A DNA stretch of 45,236 nucleotides from an uncultured Collinsella sp. (lineage in GTDB: Bacteria > Actinomycetota > Coriobacteriia > Coriobacteriales > Coriobacteriaceae). The stretch spans positions 1 through 45,236 of the forward strand of contig UROJ01000001.1 in the NCBI GenBank assembly GCA_900549335.1, read 5' to 3'. Positions within the stretch are counted from its first letter, which is position 1. Each line of letters begins with the position of its first letter. This document shows positions 24,867-32,607 of the stretch, piece by piece. The notes beneath the pieces are model-generated. The model did not search any database and had not been told where the DNA came from. It saw nothing but the letters and a program-made list of their open reading frames with translations. The position numbers were made by a program, and so were the translations under genes.

Positions 24867-27563
24867 ATGGAAGAAATGCCCAAGAACTACGATCCGTCGA
24901 CCAACGAGCCGGCGATCCTGCAGAAGTGGCTTGACGGCGGCTACTACAAGCGCCGTGAGGGCGTGGGCGACTGCACCGTCACCATTCCGCCTCCCAACGT
25001 GACCGGCAAGCTCCACATGGGTCATGCCACCGACGACTCCATCCAGGACGCCATCATCCGTATGGCCCGCATGCGCGGCAAGTCCACGCGCTGGGTGCTC
25101 GGCACCGATCACGCCGGTATCGCCACGCAGACCAAGGTCGACAAGAAGCTCAAGAGCGAGGGCATCAGCCGCCTGGAGATCGGCCGCGACAAGTTCGTCG
25201 ACGCCTGCTGGGACTGGACCCACGAGTACGGCGGCATCATCGTCGAGCAGATCAAGCGCATGGGCTGCTCCGTCGACTTCGACAACGAGCGCTTCACCAT
25301 GGACGAGGATTACGCCCAGGCCGTGCGTAAGGTCTTCTGCGACTGGTACCACGACGGCCTGATCTACCGTGGCAAGCGTATCGTCAACTGGTGCCCCAAC
25401 TGCACCACCGCCATCTCGGACGACGAGGCCGAGTATAAGGACGAGAAGGGCCACCTGTGGCACCTGCGCTACCCGCTGACCGAGCCGGTCAACGGCCAGG
25501 ACTACATCGTCGTCGCCACCACGCGCCCCGAGACCATGCTCGGCGACACGGGCGTTGCCGTCTCCCCGAAGGACCCCGAGAAGGCCGCCTTCGTGGGCAA
25601 GACCGTCATGCTGCCGATCGTCAACCGTGAGATCCCCATCTTTGAGGATTGGCATGTCGACGCCAACTTTGGCTCCGGCTTCGTCAAGGTCACCCCGGCC
25701 CACGACCCCAACGACTACGCCATGGGTCAGGCCCACGACCTGCCGCAGATCAACATCTTCGACGAGCACGCGGTGGTCGTCGAGGGCTACGGCGAGTTCA
25801 CCGGCATGAACCGCGACGAGTGCCGCGAGGCCGTCATCAAGTGGTTTGAGGAGCACGACCTGCTCGACCACGTCGAAGAGCTCGACCACTCCGTCATGCA
25901 CTGCTATCGTTGCGACTCCGCCCTGGAGCCGTGGCTGTCCGAGCAGTGGTTCGTCGCCGTCGACAAGCTTAAGGGGCCGGCGCTCGACGCCGTCAACTCC
26001 GGCAAGGTCACCTTCCACCCCGCGCGCTGGACGCAGACTTACACCACCTGGATGGAGAACCTTAAGGACTGGTGCATCAGCCGTCAGCTGTGGTGGGGCC
26101 ACCGCATCCCCGTGTTCTACTGCGAGGACTGTGGCTGGGAGGACGCCCTTACCGAGGACACCGACGTGTGCCCCAAGTGCGGCGGCCATCACGTGCACCA
26201 GGACGAGAACGTGTTGGACACCTGGTTCAGCTCGCAGCTGTGGACCTTTGCCACGCAGGGCTGGCCGCAAAAGCCGGAGCTGCTCGAGGGCCATCACCCC
26301 ACGACGGCACTCGTCACCGCACGAGACATCATCGCGCTGTGGGTCGCCCGCATGGTCATGAGTTCGCTGTATTTCTTGGACGAGGTGCCGTTTAAGGACG
26401 TCGTCATCTACCCGACGATCCTGGCCAAGGACGGCAGCCGCATGTCCAAGTCCAAGGGCAACGGCGTTGACCCCATGGATCTCATTGGTATGTACGGCGC
26501 CGACGCCATGCGCTTCAACTTGCTCACGCTGTGCACCAACAACCAGGACGTCAAGTTCGACGCGAACATCGACAAGAAGACCAAGAAACTCATCGACAGC
26601 CCGCGCACCGACCAGGCCAAGAGCTTTGTGACCAAGATCTGGAACGCCAGCCGCTTCCTGCTCATGAACATGGAGGGCTACACGCCCGGCGAGCCTCTCG
26701 TGGAGACCCCGGCCGACGCCTGGATGTTCAGCCGCCTGGCCAAGGCCGTGAAGATGGTCACAGAGGGCATCGAGAACTACACCTTTGGCGACATGGCCCG
26801 CGGCGTGCAGCAGTTCTTCTGGAACGAGGTCTGCGACTGGTACGTCGAGGTCACCAAGGCCCGCCTGAAGGGCGAGGGCCGTCTGCAGGCTCAGCGCAAC
26901 CTGATCTTTGTGCTCGACACCTCCATTCGTCTGATGCACCCGCTTATGCCGTTTGTCACCGAGGAGATCTGGGACAACATGCCGGCGAGCGTGCTCGACC
27001 TTGACGCCGAGGGCAACGTGGATCGCGCCGAGGCGCTTATGATCGCCAAGTGGCCCGAGCCCGCCGACTACGCCAAGTACGTCGATGAGCCCGCCGAGCG
27101 CGCGTTTGAGCTGTGCCGCACCGTCGTGTCTGCCGCCCGCGCCACCCGTTCGCGTTATCGCTTGAGCCCCAAGGCCGAGCTCGACGTGGTCGTGCGCGCC
27201 GGTTCCGAGGACATCGAGAAGCTCGAGAGCCTGCGTTCGACCATCGAGCCGCTGGCGAACACCGCCTCGCTGGTCATGGGTACCGACGTTGAGAAGCCGG
27301 CAGCGAGCATTGCCGTGGTCGACAGCGGCGTCGAGGTTTTTGTGGTGCTTGAGGGCAAGGTTGACCTTTCGGCCGAGAAGGCACGCCTGGAGAAGGAGAT
27401 CGCCGCGGCCCAGAAGGAGCTCGCCGGCTGCGAGAAGACGCTGGCCAACGAGGGCTTTGTGGCTAAGGCCGCGCCCGCGGTGGTCCAGAAGAAGAGGGAC
27501 CGTGCAGCTGAGCTCAAGGAGATCCTGGCGGCGCTGACTGCTCAGGTTGCTGACTTCTCGTAA
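24867..27563 (+). CDS. valS: Valyl-tRNA synthetase
   Basis: An 898-residue class I aminoacyl-tRNA synthetase charging tRNA-Val. HIGH-type motif PPPNVTGKLHMGHA is near residues 33-46. The editing domain carries TTRPETMLGDTGVAV. A CEDCGW...CPKCGG zinc-type insertion is followed by LDTWFSSQLW. The KMSKS-type motif is SRMSKSKGNGVDP. The anticodon-binding domain ends in the typical C-terminal coiled coil (AEKARLEKEIAAAQKELAG). Ribosome binding site AGGGAGAG is 24855-24862, 4 nt before the ATG. The gene is bracketed by two related palindromic elements, at 24731-24846 and 27580-27686. Confidence 0.97.
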   Translation: MEEMPKNYDPSTNEPAILQKWLDGGYYKRREGVGDCTVTIPPPNVTGKLHMGHATDDSIQDAIIRMARMRGKSTRWVLGTDHAGIATQTKVDKKLKSEGISRLEIGRDKFVDACWDWTHEYGGIIVEQIKRMGCSVDFDNERFTMDEDYAQAVRKVFCDWYHDGLIYRGKRIVNWCPNCTTAISDDEAEYKDEKGHLWHLRYPLTEPVNGQDYIVVATTRPETMLGDTGVAVSPKDPEKAAFVGKTVMLPIVNREIPIFEDWHVDANFGSGFVKVTPAHDPNDYAMGQAHDLPQINIFDEHAVVVEGYGEFTGMNRDECREAVIKWFEEHDLLDHVEELDHSVMHCYRCDSALEPWLSEQWFVAVDKLKGPALDAVNSGKVTFHPARWTQTYTTWMENLKDWCISRQLWWGHRIPVFYCEDCGWEDALTEDTDVCPKCGGHHVHQDENVLDTWFSSQLWTFATQGWPQKPELLEGHHPTTALVTARDIIALWVARMVMSSLYFLDEVPFKDVVIYPTILAKDGSRMSKSKGNGVDPMDLIGMYGADAMRFNLLTLCTNNQDVKFDANIDKKTKKLIDSPRTDQAKSFVTKIWNASRFLLMNMEGYTPGEPLVETPADAWMFSRLAKAVKMVTEGIENYTFGDMARGVQQFFWNEVCDWYVEVTKARLKGEGRLQAQRNLIFVLDTSIRLMHPLMPFVTEEIWDNMPASVLDLDAEGNVDRAEALMIAKWPEPADYAKYVDEPAERAFELCRTVVSAARATRSRYRLSPKAELDVVVRAGSEDIEKLESLRSTIEPLANTASLVMGTDVEKPAASIAVVDSGVEVFVVLEGKVDLSAEKARLEKEIAAAQKELAGCEKTLANEGFVAKAAPAVVQKKRDRAAELKEILAALTAQVADFS

Positions 27564-27579
27564 GGTTTACTCGGGGGCG

Positions 27580-27686
27580 CGTCCCGATGCTTTGCTCGCT
27601 ACTGCGAACAGTCCTGCGCAAGACGGACAGCACATTTAGTGCTGTCCTTTGCGTGCGGAACTTGTATCGAGCAAAGCGTCGGGCCG
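27580..27686. repeat. Long-stem palindromic element downstream of valS (element V2)
   Basis: Outer arms 27580-27598 and 27668-27686 pair over 19 nt with two mismatches. The inner hairpin GGACAGCAC (27625-27633) / GTGCTGTCC (27639-27647) has loop ATTTA. Read on the minus strand it shares TTCCGCACG (27652-27660), CACTAAATGTG and CAGGAC (27611-27616) with element V1 in the same order. It begins 16 nt after the valS stop and could end the valS transcript, although no T run follows the outer stem. Confidence 0.82.
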
Positions 27687-27842
27687 CTCCCAGTTCGTTT
27701 ACGTGGTCGTTTGCATCTGGCGTGTTAGGGCCACTTGGTTGTGGCCTTGATTCCGCTGCAATCGGGTAAAGGCTGATATTGTCAACGCGAGGGGCTCATT
27801 TTTTTGGTGGGCCTCTTTTTCTGTAATTGGAGACTTTGGGTT

Positions 27843-29186
27843 ATGGCTAAGCGTTCTGGGTCGTATTCTGTGCCGTTCTCGTTTGAGTTGCTTTCGTTTG
27901 GTGAGGCTGTGGGGCTTGCTGCTGATACGGGGCGGATTTCTGGGGATGCTGGGCCTCTGCTTGAGACGGTTGTCGATATGCTCGATGAGCTGGGGCGTCC
28001 GGATGAGTATTTCGATTGCATTCAGGTTGCCGGTACCAATGGCAAGACTTCGACCACGCGTTTTTCGGCTGCCATCCTTCGTGGTGAGGGGTTAAAGACC
28101 GCACTGTATACGTCTCCTCAGTTGGTGCGCTATCCCGAGCGCATGGAGGTCGATGGGCGCGTCGTGAGCGATGAGGCGTTTGCCCGTGGCGTTTCTGCCG
28201 CCGTCGAGGCGGGGCATCGCGTGAATGCTCGTCGTGTGGCGGCGGGGGAGCGTGCCTATACCATCACGCCTTTTGACCTGTTGACGGCTGCCGCACTTGT
28301 AGTGTTTGCCGAGGCCGCGGTGGATGTCGCCGTGCTCGAGGTCGGCATGGGCGGACGTTGGGACGCCACGAGTGCGACCGATCCTGTCGCCGTTGCCATC
28401 ACGGGCATCGGACTCGATCACACACGCATTTTGGGCGATACGCTCGAGGCCATTGCGGGTGAGAAGGCTGCGGTTATTAAGCCCGGACGCTTGGTTGTGC
28501 TGGGCGAGGGCACACACGAGGCGAGCGTTCAACGCGTGATGGATGCCCGTTGCCGCGCGTGCGGCATCGTGCCGCTGGTGGTGAACCATGCCACGACTAA
28601 GGTGCCGGAGCACGTGGGTGATACGGTTGAGTTTAGCTGCACCACGCCGCGTGCGATCTATACGTCGAGCATGGTCAAGCCGGCGTATCAGCCGCAGAAT
28701 GCCGCGTGCGCGATTATGCTTTGCGAGGGGTATTTGGGTCGCGAACTCGATCATGACAAGCTCGATGCGTCGCTTATGGGCTGCCCCACGCCGGGCCGCT
28801 TTGATGTACTGGGAACTGATCCGCTCAAGCTGATCGACGCCTGCCATAACCCTCAGAGCTGCGAGAACTTTGTGAGCGCGCTGGACGAGATCGATCCGTG
28901 CGTGGAGAACCGCCCCACGCTGCTGTGCGCCGCGCTGGCCGATAAGGACGTGGCGGGTATCGTTGACGTGCTGATTCCGGCCTTTCCGCGCGTGGTCGTG
29001 ACCCAGACCGATTCCGATCGCGCCCTGCCGGCGGAGGAGCTCGCTGCCCTGGTGGATGCCGATAAGATCGCGGGCGTATACCCGAGTGTGTCCGAGGCCC
29101 TCGCGGCCCTCGATGCCGCGGGTGAGTCCTTCGTAGCAGCCGGCACCATCACCCTAGCCGGTGAAGTAGCGGGGCTGCTCCGTTAA
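27843..29186 (+). CDS. folC: Bifunctional folylpolyglutamate / dihydrofolate synthase FolC
   Basis: A ~447-residue Mur-ligase-family enzyme that adds glutamate to (dihydro)folate. The P-loop is VAGTNGKTSTTRF, followed by YTSPQLVRYPERM, the ITPFDLLTAAAL segment, LEVGMGGRWDATS and ITGIGLDH; late DACHNPQS matches the family DGAHNP motif. ATG 27843 has GGAG 10 nt upstream; a frame open from 27804 is not needed. The first ~150 codons use more G/T-ending and rare codons than valS or tig, consistent with low expression. A palindromic repeat follows the stop by 14 nt. Confidence 0.93.
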   Translation: MAKRSGSYSVPFSFELLSFGEAVGLAADTGRISGDAGPLLETVVDMLDELGRPDEYFDCIQVAGTNGKTSTTRFSAAILRGEGLKTALYTSPQLVRYPERMEVDGRVVSDEAFARGVSAAVEAGHRVNARRVAAGERAYTITPFDLLTAAALVVFAEAAVDVAVLEVGMGGRWDATSATDPVAVAITGIGLDHTRILGDTLEAIAGEKAAVIKPGRLVVLGEGTHEASVQRVMDARCRACGIVPLVVNHATTKVPEHVGDTVEFSCTTPRAIYTSSMVKPAYQPQNAACAIMLCEGYLGRELDHDKLDASLMGCPTPGRFDVLGTDPLKLIDACHNPQSCENFVSALDEIDPCVENRPTLLCAALADKDVAGIVDVLIPAFPRVVVTQTDSDRALPAEELAALVDADKIAGVYPSVSEALAALDAAGESFVAAGTITLAGEVAGLLR

Positions 29187-29200
29187 CCCATCCCCTCATC

Positions 29201-29267
29201 AGTTGCGGTGAAATACGGACTGTTTTATAAGCCAGAAGCCTTAAACAGTCCGTATATCACCGCAACT
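29201..29267. repeat. Dispersed palindromic repeat, copy B
   Basis: Arms 29201-29225 and 29243-29267 pair over 25 nt with one mismatch, around a 17-nt loop. The arm sequence begins AGTTGCGGTGAAATACGGAC, nearly identical to copy C and sharing the outer half with copy A. Located 14 nt after the folC stop. Confidence 0.9.
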
Positions 29268-29330
29268 TAAAAGTAGTCAATTTGGGACGGGGCTATTTTA
29301 ACTACCCTGCTCCTCGAGTTGACTTGCTCG

Positions 29331-29488
29331 CCACGAAATGGGCCTATCTACTACGTTTTATCGACTACCCTCGACCACACGGAATATCGCGAAATTAAAA
29401 CCGCAGGTAGACGGCTTGCGGATTTTGCGAAAACCCGGTTATGGTCGACCCATGCGGGTTAAACGTAGTAGATAGCCCGTTTTCGTGG
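29331..29488. mobile_element. 158-bp element with 30-nt terminal inverted repeats (MITE-like)
   Basis: Ends 29331-29360 and 29459-29488 are inverted repeats matching at about 26 of 30 positions, including CTATCTACTACGTTT. The inside holds further pairings, for example CCGCA/TGCGG around 29401-29422 and TCGACCA/TGGTCGA. There is no coding capacity. No clear target-site duplication is visible, so a transposable origin is an inference; a structured RNA is the alternative. Confidence 0.6.
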
Positions 29489-29503
29489 CACTGCGTTAAC
29501 GGG

Positions 29504-29534
29504 ATGCGACAAAGGGACTGTCCCTTTGTCGCAT
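29504..29534. terminator. Perfect 31-nt palindrome next to the aminopeptidase stop codon
   Basis: ATGCGACAAAGGGAC (29504-29518) and its exact complement (29520-29534) flank a single T. It lies 3 nt from the minus-strand stop of the M24 peptidase. It could terminate transcription from either side, but no uninterrupted T run follows, so terminator function is uncertain. Confidence 0.5.
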
Positions 29535-29537
29535 TGG

Positions 29538-30626
29538 CTAGTCTAGGCGGACCGGATCGTGGGGGTAGGCGTTGAGAATCTCGACGCCGGACTCGGTAAC
29601 CAGGGCCAGGTCCTCGATGCGGACGCCGGTGCGGCCGGGGAGGTAGATACCCGGCTCGATTGAGAACGTCATGCCTGGCTCTACGACCTGCTCGTTGACC
29701 AGCGAGACGTCACCCGGCTCGTGGTCCTGCAGGCCAATCGAGTGGCCCAGGCGATGCGTAAAGTATTTGCCGTAGCCCGCACCCTCAATAACGTCGCGTG
29801 CGGCGCGGTCCAGGTCGCACATGCGAACGCCCGGTGCGATGAGCCCCTCGGCGGCTTCGTTGGCGCGGCGCACGATGTCGTAGATGCGTGCGGTTTCCTC
29901 GTCCGGCTCACCCCAAAAGAACGTGCGCGTCATGTCCGAGCAGTAGTTGCGATGGCGTCCGCCAATGTCGAACAGCATCACGTCGCCGCGCTTGAGCACG
30001 GTGTCGTCGGGTTCATGATGCGGGTCGCCGGCGTTGGCGCCAAAGCTCACGATGGGCGGAAAGCTAAAGCCCTCGCAGTCGTGCTTGCGGTACAAGCCGA
30101 GCATCTGGTCGGCGATTTCGCGCTCCGTCACGCCCTCGTGGACGAGTTTGATGGCATCGGCCATCACGGCGTCGTTGGCTGCCGAGGACACGCGCATAAG
30201 CTCCTGCTCGGTAGCGTCCTTGTACGTGCGTGCGGCGGTGACGGCAAAATCGCCCAGGAAAAACTCACTGGCGGCGTGGTGCTCTATGAGGGGCATCAAA
30301 AAGCCGGAGCGCATGACGGTGTCGATGCCAAGCGGCTTGGTCGGATCGATTTCGCGAGCGATAGCGTCGGTCACGACGTCGGTGTCGGTGTGATAGGCGA
30401 CGCGGGCATTGTCGTAATCGGCCAGCTGATGCAGGGCGTTGACCAAGATCACGGGCTTGCAATCACGCGCGAGTAGCACACCGCAAAAACGCTCGAACAT
30501 ATCGGCATAAAAGCCGGTCAGGTAATAGATCGACCACGGGTCGTTTACGAGCAGCTGTGCGCCGGGGTGCTGAGCCTCGAGCGCATCGAGCACGCGCGCC
30601 ACGCGCTGGTCATCGACATGTGCCAT
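29538..30626 (-). CDS. M24-family aminopeptidase (Xaa-Pro type)
   Basis: A 362-residue cytosolic metallopeptidase of the pita-bread fold, probably removing N-terminal residues before proline. The five metal ligands are visible: Asp in LFDIGGRHRNYCSDMTRTF (two Asp), His in HRLGHSIGLQDHEPGD, Glu in FSIEPGIYLPG and Glu in VRIEDLALV. The N-terminal ~130 residues form the creatinase-like domain (DPWSIYYLTGF). Start set at the ATG at 30626 with AAAGGA 7 nt upstream; a longer frame adds 13 unlikely residues. No signal peptide. It stands alone on the minus strand between repeat-rich intergenic regions. Prolidase (PepQ) is the main alternative. Confidence 0.88.
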   Translation of the reverse strand: MAHVDDQRVARVLDALEAQHPGAQLLVNDPWSIYYLTGFYADMFERFCGVLLARDCKPVILVNALHQLADYDNARVAYHTDTDVVTDAIAREIDPTKPLGIDTVMRSGFLMPLIEHHAASEFFLGDFAVTAARTYKDATEQELMRVSSAANDAVMADAIKLVHEGVTEREIADQMLGLYRKHDCEGFSFPPIVSFGANAGDPHHEPDDTVLKRGDVMLFDIGGRHRNYCSDMTRTFFWGEPDEETARIYDIVRRANEAAEGLIAPGVRMCDLDRAARDVIEGAGYGKYFTHRLGHSIGLQDHEPGDVSLVNEQVVEPGMTFSIEPGIYLPGRTGVRIEDLALVTESGVEILNAYPHDPVRLD

Positions 30627-30739
30627 GAAACATCCTTTCGCTAGGCTGCCACCATGGTATCCCAAGCCCGGCAGTTAGGGACGTTCCTTTTATGCCGGCA
30701 CCTGGGGACACTCCTTTGCATCCCATGCGCGCCCTCATA

Positions 30740-30806
30740 AGTTGCGGTGAAATACGGAATGTTTAGCGGCCTGAAGCCATAAAACAGTCCGTATTTCACC
30801 GCAACT
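30740..30806. repeat. Dispersed palindromic repeat, copy C
   Basis: Arms 30740-30764 and 30782-30806 pair over 25 nt with one mismatch, around a 17-nt loop whose sequence (AGC-GGCCTGAAGCC type) is also related to that of copy B. It lies between the aminopeptidase start and the end of the DUF1667 gene. The neighbouring DNA (30670-30730) has a CCGGCA/TGCCGG pairing and GGGAC-type motifs. Confidence 0.9.
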
Positions 30807-30862
30807 GCGGAGGAGGACCGGGCGGATGGTGGAGTAGCTAAAAGAGCCCCGTCCTAAATTTG

Positions 30863-31255
30863 CTACTCGATGTCCATGCTGGCGATGAGGTCGATGTTGG
30901 TGCCGAGAAGATCTTCCAGCATGACGTCGCCCATGCGGATGGGGGCGTCGACGACTAGGCCTCGGATGAGGTCCATGGCTTGGGCGTGGAGTGTCAGCGG
31001 GATGGCATCGGCGGTGCGCACGGGGAGCAGGGCTTCGTCGCCGCCGGAGACGGCCACGGTCGTCGTGAGCACGCGCATGGGGCAGGTGAGCTCCTGATGT
31101 GCGAACTTATCGCCGCGCGGGCAGTTGTTGCCGGTTACGGAGCGCACTTCTACCACGGCGCCATTGGCGTCGCGCTCCACCTCTACGGTCAGAAGGCATT
31201 CGGATGGGCAGGTGGTGCAGTTGAACTTGAGCTTTTCGATTTCGTTCGTGCTCAT
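30863..31255 (-). CDS. DUF1667 domain protein
   Basis: A 130-residue protein of the DUF1667 family. The N-terminal half has four Cys in the pattern CTTCPSEC and NNCPRGDKFAHQE plus TCPMRVLTTTV, which suggests a metal or Fe-S site. In many Firmicutes and related anaerobes this domain is the third gene of an operon with a GlpA-like flavoprotein and a NADH-dehydrogenase-like flavoprotein, exactly as here. It may be a small electron-transfer or assembly subunit of that complex; its action is not known. Start at 31255, 4 nt after the upstream gene's stop; a longer frame into that gene is rejected. Confidence 0.85.
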   Translation of the reverse strand: MSTNEIEKLKFNCTTCPSECLLTVEVERDANGAVVEVRSVTGNNCPRGDKFAHQELTCPMRVLTTTVAVSGGDEALLPVRTADAIPLTLHAQAMDLIRGLVVDAPIRMGDVMLEDLLGTNIDLIASMDIE

Positions 31256-31259
31256 GACC

Positions 31260-32606
31260 CTACGCCTCCTCGACGGGATCGACGGACAGGACAATTTCGC
31301 TAGCACCTAGGTCGAGTGCGCGCTGAATCACCTTTGCCGGCAGCGGGAAGCTTTCCATGACGCTCGGCTTAAATGCACGGACCTTGCCTGCGAACAGTTC
31401 CTCGTCGCCTGCTAGAATGCGCACGCGGGCGGCATCGACCGGTCGGCGCACGCGAAAGTTCAGCTTAGTGAGCGCCGCAGCCGTAATGCGTCCCGGCAGC
31501 GCGTATCCCGCAATGCCGGCAGGGGAGACGGCGAGCTCGCAGTCCGGAACGACGCCCGCGCCGGTTCCCAGCGCGTACGCCGCTGCAGCTGCGCCAGCCC
31601 TCTCGGACTCGGTCGTCACGTTGTCGGCCAGGTCGTGCACGTGCAGTACATTGCCGCAGGCAAAGATGCCCGGCACGCCCGTTTGAAGACTCTGGTCCAC
31701 CACGGCGCCGCGCGTGCGTGGGTCAAGCTCCACGCCCGCGGCAACCGAAAGCTCGTTCTCGGGAATCAATCCCACCGAAAGCAGCAGCGTGTCGCACGGA
31801 ACGATGCGCTCGGTCCCCGGAATGGGTGCCAGGCGCTCGTCGACCTGGCTTACCTCGACGGCTTCCACGCGGTCGTGCCCGATCACGCGCGTGACCGTGG
31901 TAGACAGATGCAGCGGAATGCCAAAGTCGTCCAGACAGTTCTTAACGTTGCGGCGCAGACCGTTGGCGTACGGCATGAGCTCGTACACGCCCTCGACCGA
32001 AATCCCCTCGAGCGTGCAGCGGCGTGCCATGATCAGCCCGATATCGCCCGAACCCAAGATGACGGCGCGCGAGCCGGGTTTGAGGTTTTCGATATTGATG
32101 TATCGCTGCGCTAGGCCGGCCGTAAACACGCCGGCGGGACGGCTGCCGGGGATCTTGATCTCGCTGCGGGTGCGCTCGCGGCAGCCCATGGCAAGGACGA
32201 CCGCGCGTCCGGTGAGCTGCAGCATGCCGACGGTGCTCATGAGCGTGACGGTATGGACCGCGGTGTCTTCCGTAGGCTCGCCTGAATCTATCCCAATCAC
32301 CATGCTGTTGAGGAACAGCGCAATGTCGGTTGCGTGCACCTGGTCGATAAAGCGCTGCGCGTACTCGGGACCGGTGAGCTCCTGTTTAAAGTGCGACAGG
32401 CCAAAGCCGGGGTGGATGCACTGGCGCAGGATGCCGCCCAGATGCTGCTCGCGCTCCACGATGGCCACGCGTGCGCCGGCCTTGTGCGCGGCAAGCGCGG
32501 CCGCCATGCCGGCAGGTCCGCCGCCGATAACGACCACGTCGAACGCCTGCGTTTGTATGGCTTCTACGACGCCGTAATCAATCGCGCTCGATCCGAATTC
32601 CGCCAT
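31260..32606 (-). CDS. FAD-dependent pyridine-nucleotide oxidoreductase
   Basis: A 448-residue flavoprotein with two dinucleotide-binding folds: the FAD motif VVVIGGGPAGMAAALAAHKAG near residues 25-45 and an NAD(P) fold RAVILGSGDIGLIMARR around residue 170. A late GIFACGNVLHVHDLAD block is the second FAD contact. CxxxxC redox cysteines of the disulfide reductases are not seen in the usual place; LRQCIHPGFGL has a single Cys. It probably moves electrons between NAD(P)H and its GlpA-like partner encoded just upstream (1 nt apart). Resembles the middle gene of glpA-like/NOX/DUF1667 operons. Confidence 0.87.
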   Translation of the reverse strand: MAEFGSSAIDYGVVEAIQTQAFDVVVIGGGPAGMAAALAAHKAGARVAIVEREQHLGGILRQCIHPGFGLSHFKQELTGPEYAQRFIDQVHATDIALFLNSMVIGIDSGEPTEDTAVHTVTLMSTVGMLQLTGRAVVLAMGCRERTRSEIKIPGSRPAGVFTAGLAQRYINIENLKPGSRAVILGSGDIGLIMARRCTLEGISVEGVYELMPYANGLRRNVKNCLDDFGIPLHLSTTVTRVIGHDRVEAVEVSQVDERLAPIPGTERIVPCDTLLLSVGLIPENELSVAAGVELDPRTRGAVVDQSLQTGVPGIFACGNVLHVHDLADNVTTESERAGAAAAAYALGTGAGVVPDCELAVSPAGIAGYALPGRITAAALTKLNFRVRRPVDAARVRILAGDEELFAGKVRAFKPSVMESFPLPAKVIQRALDLGASEIVLSVDPVEEA

Positions 32607-32607
32607 C

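Noticed and set aside
24783..26939. 718-codon minus-strand frame opposite valS
   Set aside because: Composition is Val/Leu/Gly/His-rich with no recognisable domain, and it lies fully opposite a certain gene.
27789..27817. Terminator before folC
   Set aside because: GAGG/CCTC pairing with a T run is only about 4 bp, too weak to call.
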